50,616 nt of DNA, from contig JAANBB010000296.1 in the NCBI GenBank assembly GCA_014621425.1, forward strand, positions 1-50,616, read 5' to 3'. Origin of the DNA: Cylindrodendrum hubeiense. Taxonomy: Eukaryota; Ascomycota; Sordariomycetes; Hypocreales; Nectriaceae. Below the pieces are notes generated by a model. That model had not been told where the DNA came from and searched no databases. It saw only the letters and a program-made list of their open reading frames with translations. Positions 1-11,884 of the stretch are shown piece by piece; position 1 is the first letter of the stretch, and every line of letters starts with the position of its first letter. Made by a program: the position numbers and the translations under genes.

Positions 1-140
1 GTGTCAGCGTCCGCCCGTAGGGGTGAGGCCAGTGCCAGCAGCGAGCAGCAACCCCGGCTTGCCACTGTTGCACCGGTGGACCCCGCCACGTGGGTTGGGG
101 TGAGCCACGCGTTTGCAAAACACGAGCGGTGGAGTCGCTG

Positions 141-170
141 GGCGGCGTTGAACGGCGTTGGACGGCGTTG
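141..170. repeat. 10-bp tandem repeat, three copies
   Basis: Three head-to-tail copies of a 10-bp unit with core ACGGCGTTG. The first copy starts GG and the second and third start AA and GA. They lie in a stretch with no supported gene. No function is evident. Confidence 0.7.
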
Positions 171-3100
171 ATGCCAGTCCCGGCCTGACGCGGGAGCATC
201 GTATCCTCTCCACCACTGGCTCCCTTGCTACGCCTCGATGACACTATCCACGGTTATCACATGGAGGCTGGACCCGTTACCCGTTGGAAAAGTCATCATG
301 TTCTTGTCTCCTCCCCCTTTCCCCGCCTCCCACCCGAGATGAGAAGCTCGCAAGGCGTCCACCGGCGTCAAACGGCGTCCCGTTATCCGGGCCGAGACCC
401 TTCACAAAGGTCCACCTCTGCTACTCAACCGTTGCTATTGTTGGCCCAGCGTATTGGAAATGGGTCATCGACACCCAGGGAGCCATGTGGCATGGCATGT
501 GTCCCGGCTCGGGTCGTTTTGTTGACGTGCGCACGTTAACCGTCCCTCGACCCAGCGCTATGGATCACCACCAGACTACTCTATGCACACATACATCGCG
601 GCCAATTACCTCGTTGCTCCCTACCAGCGCCAGCTTCAGCCCGGAGGCGGCTCTCCGAGATAACCGTATAGTCAAGGGTCGACGAGGACGGCCTGGAACC
701 CCCATGGGAGGGTTGTCCTTGTCATCCCATGCATCCGTATCGTCCCTACATTGAGGGCGCCGCGCCGGTCCTGATATCGGGGACGCCGTGTCAAGAGCAC
801 AAGTTGATGTCTAGAAACCTCAAGTAGAAATTTCATCATCATCATATCATACCGACACTTTGACGCCTTTCACCTGATGTTACCGCCAATCGTCTGTAGT
901 TAGCTGCCGAGTGAGACATGCGTCCGCCGTCAATGGCAGTGCCGTCATCGAGGAGGAGCCCCGTCAAGAATGCAGGGTTTATTAATTCCGCGGACTGGCT
1001 CCAGGCCCTGCCCGCCCGTCGGGACATTCAAAGTACAGAGTACGTACTTTGCCATGTGCCCTTGGATTTCCAATTGCCGAAACGAAAGCAGGTCATGCAT
1101 GGGTCAAGGTCAGATCCTACTAGCTCTGAGCATGATGCTACCTAGAGCCCGCCACGAACCCAGCGTTTCCGGGATGAGGCCCTTGAGTGGCGCTGAATTA
1201 ATGAACCAGATATCCCGAGACTTCCCTCCATTACACTCAGAGTCTCACTACAATGTCGCAGCGAGCCGGGAGAGGCCGGAGGAGCGGATGCCCTATGGCG
1301 ATGTCGCGGGATTGTCTCATCGAGCCGCCAAAATCACGGCCACGTGCAGCATCTACCCCGAGCCCGAAACATGTCGGGAATCATGTCTGGAATCATATCA
1401 TGGCCTTGCCTGCCTAGCCGCCTTCTCCGTAGCATGACGCATGACGGCGAAGTACGGTGTAAGGGTGGTTTCTGGGGTGGGCATTATTATCACCACGACC
1501 CGGTCCATTTCCGGCTCGCTGCCTTGTTGCAGGGCAGAAGTTACAGCTCAGTCTCTCAATCCGGACCACTAAGTAAGGTCGCCAGACGTCAGGATGGCGA
1601 TCATTGATCAATCAAGATGGCACCCATCCCTGTCCGTGGCGTGCTTCTCACGTGGAACGGCAATTGAGGCCTAGTCTCGTGCCCCTGCCATACCCCTTTT
1701 GGACATCCTTCTAGGATCCTTCCTCCAGGGTTTCGCGAGACGTTCGAGGCGGGCACCCACGGCCGATCAGGTATCACCAGCTCGGTGCATGAATGTTGGG
1801 CTGTTTGTCTTGCCGGGACCCTTCAATGCCACGCGACAGCTGGCAGGGTGGCAAGCGCCGATATCAGATTTTCCCCCGACGCCACAGACGCAGGGAACGG
1901 ACGATTCGAGACATGGAAAAGCGCACTCTGGCGCTGGGCTGGAGGGAGGCTTGAAATGGCTTGGGTAGGTAAATTGGTTCCGGGCCATAGCGGGCCGCCG
2001 GACTGTGTGTGGCCACGTGGAATTTCTTGTCTGGCGATTTAGCTGCTAAGATCGACATCTTCATGAGGCGGTCACATCCCATGGCCAACCACGAAGAGCC
2101 ATATGCGATCAGGAGGCCACGCGGGTTGACATCCCGTTGGTTCTCAGCAGCATGATCTTGCGAACCAGTATCGGCCGTGTCTCTGCTGCTGCTGTGCAGC
2201 TGCATGGTCGAGCATGGTTGAATACACGAATGGCTCTCTCGCCACCCAACCGGACTCTCTGGATTGGCCCCCTGGGCGTTGACCGTTTTCAAGGTCCTTG
2301 ACCCCCAACCCCGACTATCACGGCTTCTGAGACAGCGGCCCTCCGCTTACACCGCCTGCCGGTGGAGTCGGAAGCTCCGTCGTGTGTCCTTCCTGGAGCC
2401 CCAGCCTTGGACCACAATGCGGTTGCGTTCCCGGCCTTCTCCACCGACCGACCGACCTGCCCTTCATGCCCCCTATTCCCACTCTGTCCGAGCCCCAGGC
2501 CATCCCCACAAAGCTTACCGACTACCTAGGTAATTTAGGCGCCATCCGCTACCCCCCTCGGCAATCCATCGTGCCATTTCGTCGACGGCGTTTCATCCCG
2601 CCGGCCACCAAGTGGGCATGGTGGCGGCGCCGTCCACCCGCCGGGCTGTTGACTTGCAGCTTTGCTGCTCTGACCTGCTCCCCCGGCGCCTGGGCCTCTT
2701 GAAGGTGTTGCGGATATTTCAACAGTAGGGCTCGAACACACTGGCGCGGTGGCTTCGGGCCCGGTCAATCGGTCCTGAAGCGGGACGCTACTCGACCGAG
2801 TCTAGCAACGTTGGCATCGACATGCCTCAGCCCTGTGGTCGTGGGGGGACTTGCGGAGACGCACCGGGGACGCGTCTTCGAACTGCAACGGTCCGGGTAC
2901 GCGATAGCATTAGTCAGTTTTGCCGAGTTAATATTGCCGAGTCGATGATATCGACTCATGGACGGTGTGTGTAGGCGGGTTAGTGCCAAGATGGTCCTGG
3001 TCCCTTTGGTATCGTGGGAGCTTCATGCTCCCCACCCAGGCTTAGGACCACAGCTCTGTGGAAGCAGGGATCATGTGCCCAGCAAAGGCGAAGCCTCCCC

Positions 3101-3388
3101 GAGGCCTGGTCGGATTACCATATCTGGCATCAGCACAGATCTGGGCGGAGCAAGCAAGCTACTCCGTCTGGATCCTTGGTTCCATGGCCAGGGGACGTCA
3201 GCTGTACCACGTATCTTGCTATCTGTCTATCTGCAACTCCTCGCTTCCGAAGATATTCCTCGACTGAACCTTGCCAAGGTGTCATCCGCAACCTTGACCC
3301 CACGAAGACTAGGTGCCGAGAGCTCTTATCTCCGGGCGTGTTTCTACGGCTCGCGATAGCCGCGAACCTGGGGGAGCTGCAGCGTATG

Positions 3389-3426
3389 CGTATCGTATCG
3401 TACGTATCGTGCGTATCGTGCGTATC
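3389..3426. repeat. Short tandem repeat, CGTATCGTG-like 9-bp units
   Basis: A run of imperfect 9-bp units CGTATCGTG or CGTATCGTA, with two exact copies at 3403-3411 and 3412-3420 and degenerate copies on either side. This is a minisatellite-like tract in non-coding DNA. Confidence 0.75.
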
Positions 3427-5093
3427 TATCTTGCTCAGGTGCCGTAGCCTCGTCCAGGAACATGCGCCTGCAGAAACCCGGGGGAGCGCAGCTCTCTATC
3501 CCCTTCATCGGTGCTCCCTCAACCCCTGACACCCCCCCAGCCTCCCATCTGATAAACGTTGGCAATACCGGAGATGCCAGGGCCAACCAGCACCTTTTCA
3601 ATTTACTCATGCATGCAATCCGGGCGGTGCTGGCTGGTCGATGGCCACCGCCTGGCTCGTTCGCGCCCCTAAGGTCGGTCAGCGTGGTGGTAGTTGTGAG
3701 TCAACCCATGTTCTCCCCCGCAGGTCTGTGCCAGGTTGCAGCTGCAGTGTGCGTGCAGGCTACCATCTTGACTCGTCCACATTGAGAGAGCTCGCTTGTT
3801 GGCGGGAAAGCTTGTGTTGGTCGGCGTTGCTGCGTCTGTCGGTCAGCGCGCGTAAGTCGGGTCAAGGTGTGAGGTATGGCATTTGCACCGACGCCTTTGA
3901 ATCCGATTAGCCAACAGTGTAGCGCCATTCGCGACCTATCAAGAAGATATACCCTGTTGCCATTGACGAGAGTCGGGCCGAGGAGGTGTGGAATATGTGC
4001 TGCCTCGGCTACACTGGGCTGTTTCTGGCTTGAACTCGCATATTGATGGTAAACGTATATCCGAGTGTCGTAACCTGAGGGGCTTCAGACAATGTGTTTG
4101 AGTCATGTACTGCTCGTGGATGCTCCCCTGTAAATCAAGCTTGTCTCTTTGTCTTTTATCCTCATGATTTAGCCTGTTACATGTCAAAGATCAACATCTA
4201 TAGGTTGCATTCCGTAAAAGAACAGGGCCACCGTCCCAAAATATGTCATCTTGGGAGGTATTTGGTACAAGTCATCACAGTGGATGTATAGATGCCCCAT
4301 CAGTCTATGCAGCCAGGAATTTGTCACGAGTGTTGCTGTTCGCACGTAACAAGCACCCCTTAAGGTGTAAGAATTACGTACAACTCTGAGGAGAATGAGT
4401 CCAAATAAAGTTAAAATCATTCAAGGGCTTGTTAATCTGGGTAAGAGTGGCTCATTCCATCTTTTGCTTAAAATAGCTGGCACAATGTGTTATTGGTAGA
4501 TGTCCCCTATATCAGAGGAAGAAACCAGCGCCGGCCACAGAGACGCCGCAACCCCCATAGATGGAGTTTGTAGTTGGCGGAAAGACTGCCCAAGCTAAAG
4601 GCATGCGACGCGATGGCATCCACCAAGATGCCCAACACCTCATTTACGGTAGGTCGTGTATAATCAGTTACAACATTGGCCAAAATCGATGTTGGTAAAG
4701 GGTGTGAATCGAGAGTGCACGTCCTGAACGGGCCGGACTGTCTCCCTCTCTTCCAGGGACGGGATCACCGGACCTATTCTCCAGGAATTCATGGGCTCTC
4801 AAACTGCGACTATTCCAGAGGAATTCCCCCAAGGGACTATCGGAATATTGTAAAGGGATTTTACTATTGCCGAAATTTTCCTATTTCTCTTTGATTTTTT
4901 TCCCACCGCCGGATGGATAGTGATAATACCTACACATGAAAGAACCATTCAACGCCATCGCTTTTGCAGTCCCTGACCTTCCCCGGACGTGAGTCTAATA
5001 TAAGTTAGGGGACGCTCTTCATACATATTTGCCGTGTGATCTCCTTTCCTTTCCATCGACGATCCCATCGGGACCATCGTGTCAGGGAACCAT

Positions 5094-6382
5094 CTAAATC
5101 GACGTAGGGGCTGCATCCTTCCTCCAGCCGCGGGACCGCATGTTCGCCTCAATAGACTTCCAGATCTGCTCGACGATCTCCTTGTCACGGAAACGGGAGG
5201 CATCGTGGCCCTCACCGCGCCAGCGGTCTACGCCCGTAGACAGGACACGGTGGCCCCAGCCACTAACGTTATCCGGGGGCTGATCGCCACGCCAGCCGAC
5301 GTAGATGCCGAGGGTATGCTGGAAGAGGTCGTTGGCATCGCTCCACTTGTAGTTCTTGAACTGCCACGTCTGGCCGGTGGTGAAGACAGCAACAACGTGG
5401 TTCCAATACTCAGGCTTGAACTGCCCGGAGCCCTCGACCAGGATGAAGCGCATGGGGCGGTTGGGGTCGACAGCCGGGATGATGCGCTGGACGTGAATCC
5501 TCGTTGCCGTTGAGTCGCTCGACTCGGCGGGAGCGAACTTGCCATCCTGAAGGAAGGTACGTGCATTGGATAGGCGGAGGAGAGACGACGCCGAGGGCGA
5601 AAGGAGAATGATAGGGTCCGGTCGTCGAGTCGGAGCCTTTGGGTTGAGGGCAAGTGACGGGTTGGCGCTGATGTTATTGCTTCCCGGGTGGGACTTCTTC
5701 TGAATGAAGGGGGCAGCAAGTTTGCGCACATGGGAGAAGTCCTATATATGGTCAGCCTGGGCTCTTTGTGGTGGTTTAAGCAAGCGGAAAACATACGGTA
5801 GGCTTGATGCCCCTTAGGACAGTGTTGCGATCACCCATCTTTCGCTCGCCGTTGTAGATGCTTGCCAGTCGAGGGTCCATAGTGCCCTTGCCTGACCTCG
5901 CATGCGCAGTCGAAGACACGGCACCAGCCTTTGCCGCGGTGGCAGCACCTGCAGCAGAGCCATCTTTGTCGCCCGCGAGGGGCTTGATGTACTCGCTCTC
6001 CTCGCTGGCACCCTCAAGCCAGGTGATGAGATCCAGACGCTCGATGAAGCCGAGGTTTTGGACCTTGCCCGTTGCGCCGGCAGTGGCGAGCTCATCATTC
6101 AGCTTGGTCGCGGAAGCATTGTACTCGGGGATGGCGACCTCGCGGTTGAGCCAGGCGAAGTAGATGCTGCGCAGGTCGACTGGCTTGTCGTTGGAGACGA
6201 AGCGCGTGGCGCTGTCGATGGGCACGGCGGCGGCGTGGTCGGGGAAGCGCACGGTGCGTGGCCTGGGCGAGCGGCACCTCGGGGGCAGCCGCGTCGGCGG
6301 ACGCGCTGGGGATGAAGGCCTTGGACGCGGAGATGGACTGCCGCAGGAGGACGAGGCCGTCTTGGTCGGCCGCGGACGCCAT
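5094..6382 (-). CDS. CDC73: Paf1 complex subunit Cdc73, with an apparent 1-base frameshift
   Basis: Cdc73 (parafibromin) is part of the nuclear Paf1 complex, which travels with RNA polymerase II and supports elongation and histone modification. Two exons: 5797-6382 and 5094-5741, with a 55-nt GTATGT...TAG intron that keeps frame. The N-terminal part carries the family block DLRSIYFAWLNRE. The second exon encodes the Ras-like C-terminal domain (PIILLSPSASSL, RFILVEG, FKNYKWSD, GIYVGWRGD). The start at 6382 (MASAADQDGL) fits the family N-terminus. From there the frame runs to QATH and then must shift by one base near 6253 to enter the conserved VRFPDHAA segment. Removing one C of a CACC would restore a protein of about 410 aa, close to the yeast size. 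This is either an assembly error or a real lesion. A caller avoiding the shift would start at 6660, which gives an unrelated Pro/Ser/Arg-rich N-terminus. Confidence 0.92.
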
Positions 6383-8030
6383 GATGAAGGTCGCGGCGGG
6401 TTGGCGGGTTGGCGGATTCGCGTTCGCAATTGGCGGGTTGTGCGCGTGTGAATAGCGATGCGGAGGAGAGGAAGCGAAGGAAGCGAGGATGAGGGGCCGT
6501 CAGGCACTGGCCGCAGTGGTTGTGGCGCTAGAGGTCGTGTGGTGTTGATGGAGTGATGCTGGAAGCGAAAGGCTGAGGCTGTATGTGTATTTTTGGAGGA
6601 GCTCTCAGCTTGCGAGAGCCGCACGGGACAGGGATTGGACAGCGCCGACGCGCCAGCCAATCATATCAAAGCTGCCTCACTTCCATATCACCTCGTCCTC
6701 AGCCCAGATCCATCATTGATGAGTTGCCATATATTCCAATGCCGTTTTCATCAACCGTCAGGTTCTTTAATTAATCTTCTTCATCATTCTAGAGTTCTAT
6801 GTATTTTTATGCAGGCGCTTATTCAAGGTCTCATGAGACAGAAGGGCTCAAATGCAAAGGCGGCCACACAACTCTATTGAGATGACTATCGTTCCTTTAG
6901 CATTAAGTGTGATGTCAGTTGTGTACATTTACCGTTCAGCTACTACATTCCCTTGGTCTATGGAATGATACTGAGAGACACTAAGAAAATCAACCCCCTG
7001 GATTCAAGGTTTTGTCTCTGGGGGATAAATATTTCCGGATTGCTTCGGTTCTGTTAGAACTCCGCCAAACAGCGATTGTAGTCAACCCAAAAAGTTGACA
7101 ACGGGTTCCCGTTCTTGTACCCTTTCTACCAACTGTGAAATTCCAATCAGAAATCGATGATATTAGTGATTTATTCAATTTGACTGATCAACATGCTCCA
7201 CGTTTGTATCGCCTGTGAACGTCAATGCGAGCCCCCTACCCTATAGAGGGTATCGTTGAGACAGAACAAGGGTTCCAACAAGGGCCATAGCAAACCAAGC
7301 TCATTATGAACACGTCAACACCAACTCATCATGTATCGGGTACATCGCAATGTATTGCTACTTGCAATGCCTCAAATGTCCTAATGCAGCCACAGATGTT
7401 AAATGGTGTCTACTTTAGCACGCCACGATGACATCTCATCAACAGGGGCGATTACACCCACACCCCATCGCCACCTTTGCGCGCCAGGCCGGTAGCTGCA
7501 AGCCCCGTGGACTCAATTCACAGTTTTCCTCGCTGTCCCCCATTCCCGATGTGACGCGTTTGATGCACGAGGGTGTTAGTTTCTTAACGGCGCCGATCAC
7601 CAAACGCCTGGGTTGTGCCGATCACTCCCCCTTCACGGGTTTAGTTACGACGCAGCTAGGTCCGACGGCGGTCGGGATGAGTAATCTATTACAGATGACA
7701 CGGCAGAAAAGACGGCAGATGCACCCAAAAGCCATCTAGGGGACCAAGTTCATGATGGTGCTGTCGGAGCCAGCCGCCTGCCGATGGGTGGCGAACATAC
7801 GTCGCCGAGGCGGGCTGTTTTAAGAGATGCCGAGGATATCGAGCAAAACGAGTGGGAGTTCATCATCATTTGAAAACAAGCGCGGAAGCCTCTAATCTAT
7901 GTACATCAAGAACCGCCTCCGAACACCCTTCACACGGCTTTCCAGGAATTCCAACCCAGTGCCATGTTGCAAAAGACTCCCCCAATGTGAGTATACAGAA
8001 ATTGCCCCATCCCCATCCTCTTTGTCGTAT
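6383..8030. other. Intergenic region between CDC73 and LEU5
   Basis: 1.65 kb without a gene I can support. It should contain the CDC73 promoter next to 6383 and the LEU5 3' UTR near 8030. The middle, about 6700-7430, is AT-rich with short meaningless open frames and could be decayed sequence. No transposase-like motifs were seen. Confidence 0.45.
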
Positions 8031-9257
8031 CTATATTCCAAGGGCGAGCTTTGACCGCTCATATGTGTAGAAGGCGACCGCCGCCATTGGAATCACCTTG
8101 ACATACCCGATAGTCAGCCCGATAAAAAACCCGGGGATGCCCCTCTCGCGGAAGATCATGCCGGCCGTCTCGCGGATCCGTAGCCGTCGACCGTCGCCGA
8201 CCGCCCCGCCTACTTGCATCCGGCGCCGGATCACCTCCAGCGGGTACGATGCCGTCTGCGAGATCAAGCCCGCTACTCCGCCCGCGCAGAGCTCTGCCCA
8301 TGACCGCAATGGTGCAGGCTTTCCCGCAGGATGATCCTTCTTGGGTGGAAGTGTCGTGTATTGCGCAAAGGTGGGTGAGCGCAGCAAGTCACCAACAGTG
8401 TCGTGGGTAAGAAAAGACATGCCCGCGTACGGAACCATTCCGAGCATAGTGGCAGTGAATCCACGATAAAAGTTAATAATGCCCGTCCGGGGTGCGATGG
8501 ACAGCGCTGTCGCCGCATCCGCCGCGCCAGAGCCTGAGGTAGCAGCGATGACCGGCCGCTCATGAAAGATCTGCCTACAGATCTGGGTCAAAGTGGAACG
8601 GCCTTCGCGCTTAGTCTCGAATGCGAGGCGGACGCGAATGACCTCTAACGGATATGTAAAAAAAACAGAAGTGACGCCAGCAAGACTCCCACTGAGTAGC
8701 CGTCTCATGGGGGTTTCGTGCGATCGTCGGGGTATAATAACAGCTCGGATTTGCTCGTAGGCCAGAAATTTGATGCCAGCATAAGGGAAGATTCGTAAGA
8801 GGGTCGCTGAGTGGCCGCGGTATAACCCTAGCATGCCGTCCTGGCGGTATATGTCCTTCATTGCGGTTGCGACACCGACCCAGGACCCTGCGTACTTGGC
8901 GAAGATGGGATTCCGGGCCTGGAAGAGGATCTTGACTCGGTCAAGAGGCGCAACGACAGTCTTGGCCTACAAGATATGTTCAGCGGGCAATGCGCAACAA
9001 TCTGGTACAGCAGAATAGCTACTTACAGCGCATCCTGCCATGCCACCGGCGACTCCGGATCTCCAGACATAGTCGAAGCTCTGTGTCTTGCGCTTAGACT
9101 TATCGTCGGCTGCGTACACGGCGGCCTCCTTTTCTTTGTGGTTATCCTTGCTCGCCCGGCTCAGAGCGTCGGTTTGGCCATGCTGCCGAGGGTTGGTGTC
9201 GCGCGCAATCTCGGGCATTGAGGCATGTTCCATGAGGACGGCGTCGGCGGAGGGCAT
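8031..9257 (-). CDS. LEU5: Mitochondrial CoA carrier, Leu5 / SLC25A16 type
   Basis: A mitochondrial carrier family protein (388 aa) of the inner membrane. The closest recognisable family is Leu5 (Graves disease carrier, SLC25A16), linked to coenzyme A accumulation in the matrix. Exons are 9027-9257 and 8031-8966, with a 60-nt GTAAGT...TAG phase-0 intron that joins GMAGCA to AKTVVAPLDRVK. All three carrier signatures are present: APLDRVK, TYPLEVIRVR and SYPLEVIRRR. The RGHSATLLRIFPYAGIKF block is typical of this subfamily. The first 60 or so residues are charged and poorly conserved. An in-frame TAG lies shortly upstream of the chosen ATG. The gene is divergent from the METTL4-like gene. Substrate assignment is by family resemblance only. 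Confidence 0.88.
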
Positions 9258-9356
9258 GCCCTGCTGACCAGCACGTGGCTCGCTTGAGTTGCGGTTCGGG
9301 GCCTACGGACGCGACATTCCGCGGCGGTGACGAGGGGATCGGATTCGGGGAGGATG

Positions 9357-9392
9357 GGCGAGTCGATGGGCGAGTCGATGGGCGAGTCGATA
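9357..9392. repeat. 12-bp tandem repeat in the LEU5 upstream region
   Basis: Three near-exact copies of a GGCGAGTCGATG-like unit followed by a diverged fourth copy. They lie about 100 bp upstream of the LEU5 start codon, in its probable leader or promoter. Confidence 0.8.
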
Positions 9393-9963
9393 GGTGAGTG
9401 ATATGGGTTGAGGTTGCTGTTGAAGGGGAACAATGGTCTGCGGGGGACGGAAAGAGTGTGGCCGTGGGGATGTGGACGGGATCGGACATGCACAGGTTTT
9501 GGAGATGCGGGAGAATTTCCCCGGCTGTGAGAACGGCAGGGACGTCATTGGGCCGACGCTCAATGGTCACTTGGGGAGGCCGAGAGCCCCCACCTGCTGG
9601 TCACGCCCGCAAAAAGCACCCTAGGATTCTAAAATCCGGGGGTTCAGCACGTTGCAGCAGACACTTGCAGGGCACGAGGGCGCTGTGCTGACGGGCCTGG
9701 CACGCCTGGGTACCTCCCGGGAACGCGGCCCCGGCAACCAATGACCGAAGCCGAGGTTTGCCGAGTCTCGGCCTGGATCTAGACTCCGCCGGAAGACTCC
9801 GCCATTTGGGGGCATTTTGGGGCATCTTGCGGCAGGCCGGGGACGCGGAGGATGAGCAGCAGCATGAGATGAGATGACGAGAATCAACGACGTGGCAGCA
9901 GCTCCGTGTGAGGACGGCGGCGACAGGAACAGCGAATGCGACAGGGCTGGCCAAAGCCCCAGC

Positions 9964-10965
9964 ATGTCTATCCTGTTTCAGAGCCACGACAAGGCTCTGG
10001 TCGTCATCGACATTCCCAGGTCCCTCGAAGAGAGCCAAGTCCTGCCAGGTGAAGACCCCGGCCGCCGCATCGTCTCCGCCGAGCCCCCCGCAAAGCCCTA
10101 TGCAACGCCAGAGCCGCGAAATGGTGTCGAGCACTCCCCCCAGGCTTTGTCATCGCCTGGCGCACAGCTCGCTGAGCTCATGACCACTGCCGCGGTCCAG
10201 GGCGCGCTGCAGGACCTGGCCTCGTCGTACCCCGGGCCTTTCCATCTCGCCCGGTTTCTTGGGCCGCAGCCGCCGTCGATATCCGGCCTGCCACCACATC
10301 CCCCACCACATCTCCCACCACTCCTCCCACACAAAGCCGAGCCACTGCAGGGCTCCATCCAGGACCTGCGTGAGACATTCGACACATCAGCTCCAAGCTT
10401 TGACCTTGTTGTTCTGGATCCGCCATGGCCTAATCGGTCGGCGAGGAGGAGGACCAACAAGTATGCCACCGTCCAGAATCTCCATGAGATGCGTCGCCTC
10501 TTGCTGCACATCCCCATTGCCTCCCACCTCAACCCGGATGGCCTGGTCGCCGTCTGGATCACTAACAAGCCCAGCATCCATGACTTCCTCGTCTCGCCCG
10601 CGGGTCTCTTCGCTGCGTGGGGTCTCGAGGTGGTCACCGAATGGACATGGGTCAAAGTCACTACCTCAGGCGAGCCGCTCTATGACGTCGAGTCGGCGTG
10701 GAGGAAGCCCTGGGAGAAGCTCATCATTGCGAAACGCATAGGCAGCAAGAAGTTAGATTCTCTCAAGCCCAAGGTCATCATGGCAGTCCCGGACGTACAC
10801 TCTAGGAAACCCAACCTGCGTGGCCTGTTCCAAGATATTATTGGAGAGGGCTTTGTCGGCCTCGAGGTCTTTGCACGTAACTTGACAGCGGGTTGGTGGG
10901 GCTGGGGCGACCAGGTCTTGCACTTCCAGCAGGCAGAGCATTGGAGTTCAATAGACAACGTGTAG
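9964..10965 (+). CDS. MT-A70 family adenine N6-methyltransferase, METTL4-like
   Basis: An intronless gene of 333 aa from the chosen start. It has the MT-A70 catalytic motif DPPW (residues 152-155, in VVLDPPWPN) and downstream family blocks AVWITNKP, EWTWVKVT, PWEKLIIAKR and EVFARNLTAGWWGWGDQ. The last block resembles METTL4 more than METTL3 or METTL14. METTL4 proteins transfer methyl from SAM to N6 of adenine; in animals U2 snRNA and DNA have been proposed as substrates. The fungal substrate cannot be told from sequence. An in-frame ATG at 9874 would add 30 residues of low conservation. I prefer 9964 because SILFQS is the first segment that looks family-like. It is divergent from LEU5, with about 700 bp between. 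Confidence 0.85.
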   Translation: MSILFQSHDKALVVIDIPRSLEESQVLPGEDPGRRIVSAEPPAKPYATPEPRNGVEHSPQALSSPGAQLAELMTTAAVQGALQDLASSYPGPFHLARFLGPQPPSISGLPPHPPPHLPPLLPHKAEPLQGSIQDLRETFDTSAPSFDLVVLDPPWPNRSARRRTNKYATVQNLHEMRRLLLHIPIASHLNPDGLVAVWITNKPSIHDFLVSPAGLFAAWGLEVVTEWTWVKVTTSGEPLYDVESAWRKPWEKLIIAKRIGSKKLDSLKPKVIMAVPDVHSRKPNLRGLFQDIIGEGFVGLEVFARNLTAGWWGWGDQVLHFQQAEHWSSIDNV

Positions 10966-11205
10966 AGGAGCAGATATCTGGGCGTATATCTTGTTTATTT
11001 TTGGTCTTGCCAACATGCATCGGCCACCTGCAAGGGTTGGTTACAATAATGTACATCGCTGGTGCCAGCTAATCCTACAGAGGCTGCCCCCTCAACCTGA
11101 CTGGCTTCTTGTATGGTCGCCGCCTCCTCCATTAAGCGGCTCCCTGCCATCAATGTCGGCCTGTAGTCCCCGTTTTGCCCATTTCGCCTTCATCCTCAAT
11201 GCTGC

Positions 11206-11884
11206 TTAGGCGTCCTGCTTGGCATCTTGCTTGGCCTTGACCGCATCCTTCTTCTCCAGCAGCTTTTCCCACTTGGGGTCAAGATCAACGTCATTGGACC
11301 ACTTCACCTCGCCCGACAGCATCTTCTTGGCGAGGTCTGCAAGCTGCTCTCGCTCCTTCGTCAAAGGCTCCTTGCTCTTCATGGGGATTTCGAAGCGTTG
11401 TCGCTGGATGTGCTCCTCGTTGCGGGTGTCCATGAGCTCCTCACGCATCTTCCACAGCTGGTTGCTCCACGGCTCCGTGTTCTCCGGCAGCTCAGGCCAC
11501 TGGAATGGCTTGGCCAGCTCGACGTTCATGATCTTCAGGGGCTGCGGGCGGTACCACGAGCGCGAGTGCGAGTTGCGCTGTGTGAGGGGCTGTTGCTTGA
11601 CGTATGATCGGACCTTGGTGACCTCAACGTTGTAGAGATTCCACAGGTAGTCTCGCAAATCGAACTTGGTGAAGCGCAGAGGCACCTTGAAGCAGGCCTC
11701 GTTCGGCGGGAGGTGCTCTTTTCGGAGGAAGGTGATGATGTGGTTCGGCCTGGAGGAGCAAAATGTCAGATAGGGTACACAGGGAGACACTCGGGCGCCA
11801 CGAGGATACTCACAGGAAGACCTGCTTCTGGCCCAGCTTGAAGCTGGGCAATTGGCGTGCCGCCGTCTTCGCTAGTTCGGCCAT
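11206..11884 (-). CDS. MRP20: Mitochondrial large-subunit ribosomal protein uL23m
   Basis: A 204-aa protein of the mitochondrial ribosome large subunit, by resemblance to Mrp20/uL23m. Exons are 11814-11884 and 11206-11749, with a 64-nt GTGAGT...CAG phase-2 intron. The join gives KQVFLPNHIITFLR, the typical start of this family, followed by VPLRFTKFDLRDYLWNLYNV. The C-terminal half is charged and helical (EKLLEKKDAVKAKQDAKQDA). The start at 11884 (MAELAKTAAR) is chosen over a longer upstream open frame that looks non-coding. The second exon alone could be misread as starting at 11790, which would replace the true N-terminus with intron sequence. Confidence 0.87.

Larger units (their letters stand above)
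1..5093. other. Gene-free 5-kb stretch
   Basis: I see no coding region I can support here. The open frames are short, overlap on both strands, show no family motifs, and cannot be joined into sensible exons. The first 3.9 kb is fairly GC-rich. About 4100-4700 is clearly AT-richer. Short local repeats occur at 141-170 and 3389-3426. No tRNA B-box or 5S-like sequence was found by eye. The final part probably holds the 3' UTR of the minus-strand CDC73 gene. Confidence 0.5.

Noticed and set aside
5776..6660. Start of CDC73 at 6660, avoiding the frameshift
   Set aside because: The extra N-terminus is Pro/Ser/Arg-rich and unrelated to the family, whereas the 6382 frame gives a family-like N-terminus.
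7240..7300. Possible tRNA B-box near GGGTTCCAAC
   Set aside because: Not the GGTTCRANNCC consensus, with no A-box at the right distance and no cloverleaf by eye.
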